Assembly (NCBI GenBank): GCA_937902285.1
Contig: CALGTB010000229.1
Coordinates: 1-6,019, forward strand
Direction: 5' to 3'
Source: an uncultured Actinomycetes bacterium
Lineage (GTDB): Bacteria; Actinomycetota; Actinomycetes; S36-B12
Length of the DNA stretch: 6,019 nucleotides
The notes beneath the pieces were generated by a model. It did not search any database. It was not told where the DNA came from and saw only the letters and a program-made list of their open reading frames with translations. Positions 5,111 to 6,019 of this stretch are shown here, in pieces (position 1 is the stretch's first letter; every line of letters starts with the position of its first letter). Made by a program: the position numbers and the translations under genes.

Positions 5111-6019
5111 CTAGCGGTGCTTGGTCGTGCCGCGAACCTCGCGGTCGGTGACCGTGACATGGACGGTCACGCGCGACGAGGACGACTTCGCGGGCCGGTC
5201 CTTCGTCCGGTGCTTGGGCTTGCCGGGCTTGGGCCGACGGGAGCTGGGCGCCGAGTCCTTGTGCTTGCGGCGATCCTTGTCCTTCTTCCGGTCCTTCTTC
5301 TTCGCGTCGTCCTTCTTGGAGTCCTTCTTCCGCGCGTCCTTCTTGGGGGCGTCCTTCTTCGGTTCCTTGCGCTTCGGCCGGGAGGGCTCGGGAGCCTCGG
5401 GAACCTCCCGCCGGGGCGCGTCGTGCGCGGCCGGACGACGACGTGGCACGGCCGGCTCATCGCCGGACCCACCGTCGGAGGACGTCGGTGCAGGGACGAC
5501 GGATCCCCGGGGCGGCGGCACGTCTCGGCGCACGGCGAACACGCGGGCCGCGTCGGGATCGGCCCGTCGTCGGGCGGCCGGGGCCTCGGCTGCGGGGAAG
5601 GGACTCGCCACCCGCGTCACCGGCGGCGTCGAGCGGGACTGGGGCGCACGTGCGCGGGTGGGCTCGGTCGGTGTGAAGGCCAGGGGCGACCGGCCCGACG
5701 ACGCGTCGACGGGCTCGGCCGACGCGGACGCTGTCGCCATCGTGGCCGCGGGCTCCAGGGTGCGCTCGGCCTCGATGACGGGCTCGGGCTCCGGCGCGAT
5801 GACGGGCTCGGGTTCAGGTGCGCGGACAACCGGGACCGGCACCACTGCCGGTGTCGGCGCGATGACGGGCTCGACGACCGGCTCGGGTGCGACGACCACG
5901 GGCTCGACGACCGGCTCGGGTGCGGTGACCACGGGCTCGACGACCACGGGCTCGACGACCACGGGCGTCGGCTCGATGACGGGTTCGGGTACGAGCACGA
6001 CGGGCTCGGGTACGAGTAC
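5111..6019 (-). CDS. Partial gene: Pro/Val/Glu-repeat protein with Lys/Asp-rich tail, function unknown
   Basis: Only the C-terminal 302 residues are visible. The frame is open to the window edge, so the start lies beyond it; the GTG at 5998 sits inside a repeat and is not a credible start. Numbering from the window edge, residues 1-90 are repeats of EPVV, APEPVVEPVV and VLVPEPV type. About 90-215 is Ala/Pro/Arg/Ser rich. About 216-256 is a Lys/Asp polyampholyte with six KKD triplets (first near 221-223, last near 245-247). The end is a Ser/Lys/Arg segment finishing VTVHVTVTDREVRGTTKHR. No catalytic motif, signal peptide or membrane helix is visible in this part. The composition predicts disorder, resembling spacer regions of envelope-spanning or nucleic-acid-binding proteins, but no function can be assigned. 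The consistent frame and in-frame repeat periods argue that it is coding. Confidence 0.72.
   Translation of the reverse strand, partial: VLVPEPVVLVPEPVIEPTPVVVEPVVVEPVVTAPEPVVEPVVVAPEPVVEPVIAPTPAVVPVPVVRAPEPEPVIAPEPEPVIEAERTLEPAATMATASASAEPVDASSGRSPLAFTPTEPTRARAPQSRSTPPVTRVASPFPAAEAPAARRRADPDAARVFAVRRDVPPPRGSVVPAPTSSDGGSGDEPAVPRRRPAAHDAPRREVPEAPEPSRPKRKEPKKDAPKKDARKKDSKKDDAKKKDRKKDKDRRKHKDSAPSSRRPKPGKPKHRTKDRPAKSSSSRVTVHVTVTDREVRGTTKHR
5276..5359 (-). repeat. Irregular KKD-coding repeat tract
   Basis: The 9-mer GTCCTTCTT (plus strand), coding Lys-Lys-Asp on the minus strand, occurs six times, at 5279, 5291, 5309, 5321, 5336 and 5351. The spacings are 12, 18, 12, 15 and 15 nt, all multiples of three. 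It encodes the charged tail of the partial gene. Confidence 0.85.
5865..6019 (-). repeat. In-frame tandem repeats coding Pro/Val/Glu units
   Basis: Three repeat periods are visible, all multiples of three. A 27-nt identical segment recurs with a 33-nt period (5865-5891 and 5898-5924; 11 residues, APEPVVEPVV plus one). A 15-nt unit (VVEPV) recurs around 5928-5965. A 21-nt unit (VLVPEPV) occurs twice at the window edge, 5978-6019, and may continue beyond it. Such tracts change length readily by slippage. Confidence 0.8.

Overview
The window is chromosomal, high-GC DNA from an actinomycete (high-GC Gram-positive). The evidence is the strong G/C bias at third codon positions, an ArgRS and a diaminopimelate decarboxylase that closely resemble the mycobacterial proteins as I remember them, a 67-aa CspA-type protein, and start codons placed exactly where an actinobacterial leaderless transcript would begin. 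I cannot name a genus. I see no phage, insertion sequence, CRISPR or other mobile signature. This is mostly a conserved housekeeping neighbourhood, with one unusual low-complexity gene at the right edge.

Layout from left to right. A tRNA-Arg(CCG) gene on the minus strand sits at the left edge (3-75). It is divergent from a YihY/BrkB-family six-helix membrane protein on the plus strand (144-1022, possibly from 99). A small two-helix membrane protein of unknown function (1038-1343, minus) is convergent with it. Next comes a perfect GC-rich hairpin terminator (1439-1470), which ends a cold-shock protein gene (1490-1693, minus). The 261-nt divergent region 1694-1954 holds the probable long csp leader, the csp and argS promoter candidates, and a 24-bp tandem repeat between them. 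Then come argS (1955-3613) and lysA (3663-5078) on the plus strand, 49 nt apart. Last is the 3' part of a minus-strand gene (5111 to beyond 6019) encoding a disordered protein with Pro/Val/Glu repeats followed by a Lys/Asp-rich tail.

The genes relate as follows. tRNA-Arg, its charging enzyme ArgRS, and LysA (last step of lysine synthesis from meso-diaminopimelate) form the argS-lysA grouping known in actinobacteria, where hom-thrC-thrB often follow. Here lysA is followed by a convergent unrelated gene, so hom is not directly downstream. The csp, small membrane protein and BrkB genes lie between the tRNA and argS with no obvious functional link.

The most coherent non-coding signal is a shared promoter geometry. 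A -10-like hexamer ends exactly 6 nt before the start codon of argS, lysA and the small membrane protein, and before an alternative upstream start of the BrkB gene. That is what leaderless mRNAs require. The best candidate regulatory element is the tandem repeat at 1887-1934. I found no convincing new multi-gene system. The least explained item is the repeat-rich protein running off the right edge.
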